Shown here in pieces: positions 34,127-34,628 of a stretch of 34,628 nt of DNA. Every line of letters starts with the position of its first letter. The stretch's first letter is position 1. Made by a program: the position numbers and the translations under genes. A model generated the notes under the pieces. It made no database searches. It had not been told where the DNA came from and worked only from the letters and a program-made list of their open reading frames with translations. The stretch comes from Candidatus Ignatzschineria merdigallinarum (GTDB lineage: Bacteria; Pseudomonadota; Gammaproteobacteria; Cardiobacteriales; Wohlfahrtiimonadaceae): positions 1 through 34,628 of the forward strand of contig DXHP01000038.1 in NCBI GenBank assembly GCA_019113305.1, read 5' to 3'.

Positions 34127-34154
34127 ATAGCGATCTTTTTAGGTCGCTATTTTT
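34127..34154 (+). terminator. Rho-independent terminator after the multicopper oxidase
   Basis: ATAGCGATC and GGTCGCTAT form a 9-bp stem (one G-T) with a 6-base loop, followed by TTTT. It ends the oxidase transcript. Confidence 0.87.
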
Positions 34155-34299
34155 AAGAAGGCTTTATTGCTGTTTTAAATAAATGCCGGTACTAATTGAA
34201 AATTCGCGATGCATGATTTTGCCAAAATATGGAAGTTGCTAGTAATACTGCTTAAGGGAATTCTTGATCGTCTTCTTTTACATATATCTGATATGACAA

Positions 34300-34370
34300 C
34301 CTAATATTGGCACATCGGCTGAAGGAAGCGTGAGATCGTTCTTGCCAACATCCCGTAAATCTATTTGATG
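34300..34370 (-). repeat. Diverged 71-bp repeat, copy 1
   Basis: This copy aligns without gaps to 34439-34509 at 54 of 71 positions (about 76%). On the minus strand one frame is open through the whole unit and reads IDLRDVGKNDLTLPSADVPI; it stops shortly after. It may be a decayed coding fragment or a dispersed repeat. Confidence 0.6.
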
Positions 34371-34438
34371 TTCGCTTACTTTGTATAAGAGTTGTCAATG
34401 ATAACTATCAGCATTCTTTTTCGGCGTATGTATAGCTA

Positions 34439-34509
34439 CCCAATGTTGGCGTATCGGCTATGAGAAGCGCATGATGGTTCTTTTCAACATCCTGCAAGTC
34501 TATTTGATG
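34439..34509 (-). repeat. Diverged 71-bp repeat, copy 2
   Basis: The partner of 34300-34370, 139 bases apart start to start. The same minus-strand frame reads IDLQDVEKNHHALLIADTPT and is flanked by stops on both sides, so neither copy is a working gene. Confidence 0.6.
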
Positions 34510-34536
34510 CGTTTTTTAAGAATTTTCTAAAATAAA

Positions 34537-34558
34537 AACGCCTTTAAAACAGTGCGTT
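34537..34558 (-). terminator. Weak minus-strand terminator
   Basis: On the minus strand AACGC pairs with GCGTT over 5 bp around a 12-base loop, then a T-rich GTTTTTATTTT. It might end a gene entering from the right, beyond the window. Confidence 0.35.
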
Positions 34559-34628
34559 AAGAATAAAATAGAGTGTTGCGCAAAACTCAGTCATAAGTTT
34601 GCTTGCCAAAACGAAAAAAGAGCGTAAG

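Larger units (their letters stand above)
34155..34628. other. Gene-free right end
   Basis: No gene is visible over 474 bases. It holds two diverged direct repeats (34300-34370 and 34439-34509) and a possible minus-strand terminator at 34537-34558. The base composition is similar to the neighbours. Confidence 0.5.

Overview
The window looks like chromosomal DNA of a low-GC (roughly 40%) gammaproteobacterium. Supporting signs are the petABC-sspA-sspB string, Fur, PpiD, type I MurB, the Mla proteins, and the tRNA/4.5S RNA-dnaX-ybaB-recR block. A Cardiobacteriales-type organism (Ignatzschineria or Wohlfahrtiimonas relatives) would fit, but that is a guess by feel and not a search result. I see no prophage, insertion sequence, CRISPR array or rRNA. 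Gene density is high and most genes are housekeeping.

Layout. (1) 1-2362, minus strand: start of rpsR, rpsF with a structured leader, psd and kdsB. (2) 2363-3166: about 800 bases without a gene, AT-rich, with a cluster of DnaA-box-like sites. (3) 3167-5333, plus strand: mazG overlapping xseA. (4) 5365-10656, minus strand: an alpha/beta hydrolase, sspB, sspA, petC, petB, petA and efp. (5) 10734-15274, minus strand: a complete TRAP transporter (dctQ, dctM) with two tandem, closely related Tat-exported binding proteins. (6) 15444-17186: divergent fbp and fur; a membrane glycosyltransferase gene overlaps the end of fur. (7) 18959-23053, plus strand: ppiD, murB, mlaC, mlaB. (8) 23079-26967, plus strand: a strong promoter, tRNA-Gly(GCC), tRNA-Cys(GCA), 4.5S SRP RNA, dnaX, ybaB, recR, hinT and a terminator. 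(9) 27219-34154: a stress and metal block with a di-heme cytochrome c peroxidase, a CDF metal exporter with an acetyltransferase, catalase, a small Cys-rich exported protein and a Tat-exported multicopper oxidase. (10) 34155-34628: no gene, but two diverged 71-bp direct repeats.

How the genes work together. petABC makes the cytochrome bc1 complex. The peroxidase could take electrons from the same cytochrome c pool to remove periplasmic H2O2, while catalase works in the cytoplasm. The multicopper oxidase and Cys-rich protein probably handle copper, and the CDF protein exports a divalent metal. The TRAP genes suggest a life on small organic acids.

The most interesting signals are small and regulatory: a possible Shine-Dalgarno-masking switch before sspA, an A9 slip site in dnaX with an early stop in both shifted frames, the DnaA-box cluster, a hairpin plus six-codon micro-ORF before the multicopper oxidase, and the repeats at the right end. 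No obviously new multi-gene system was found.
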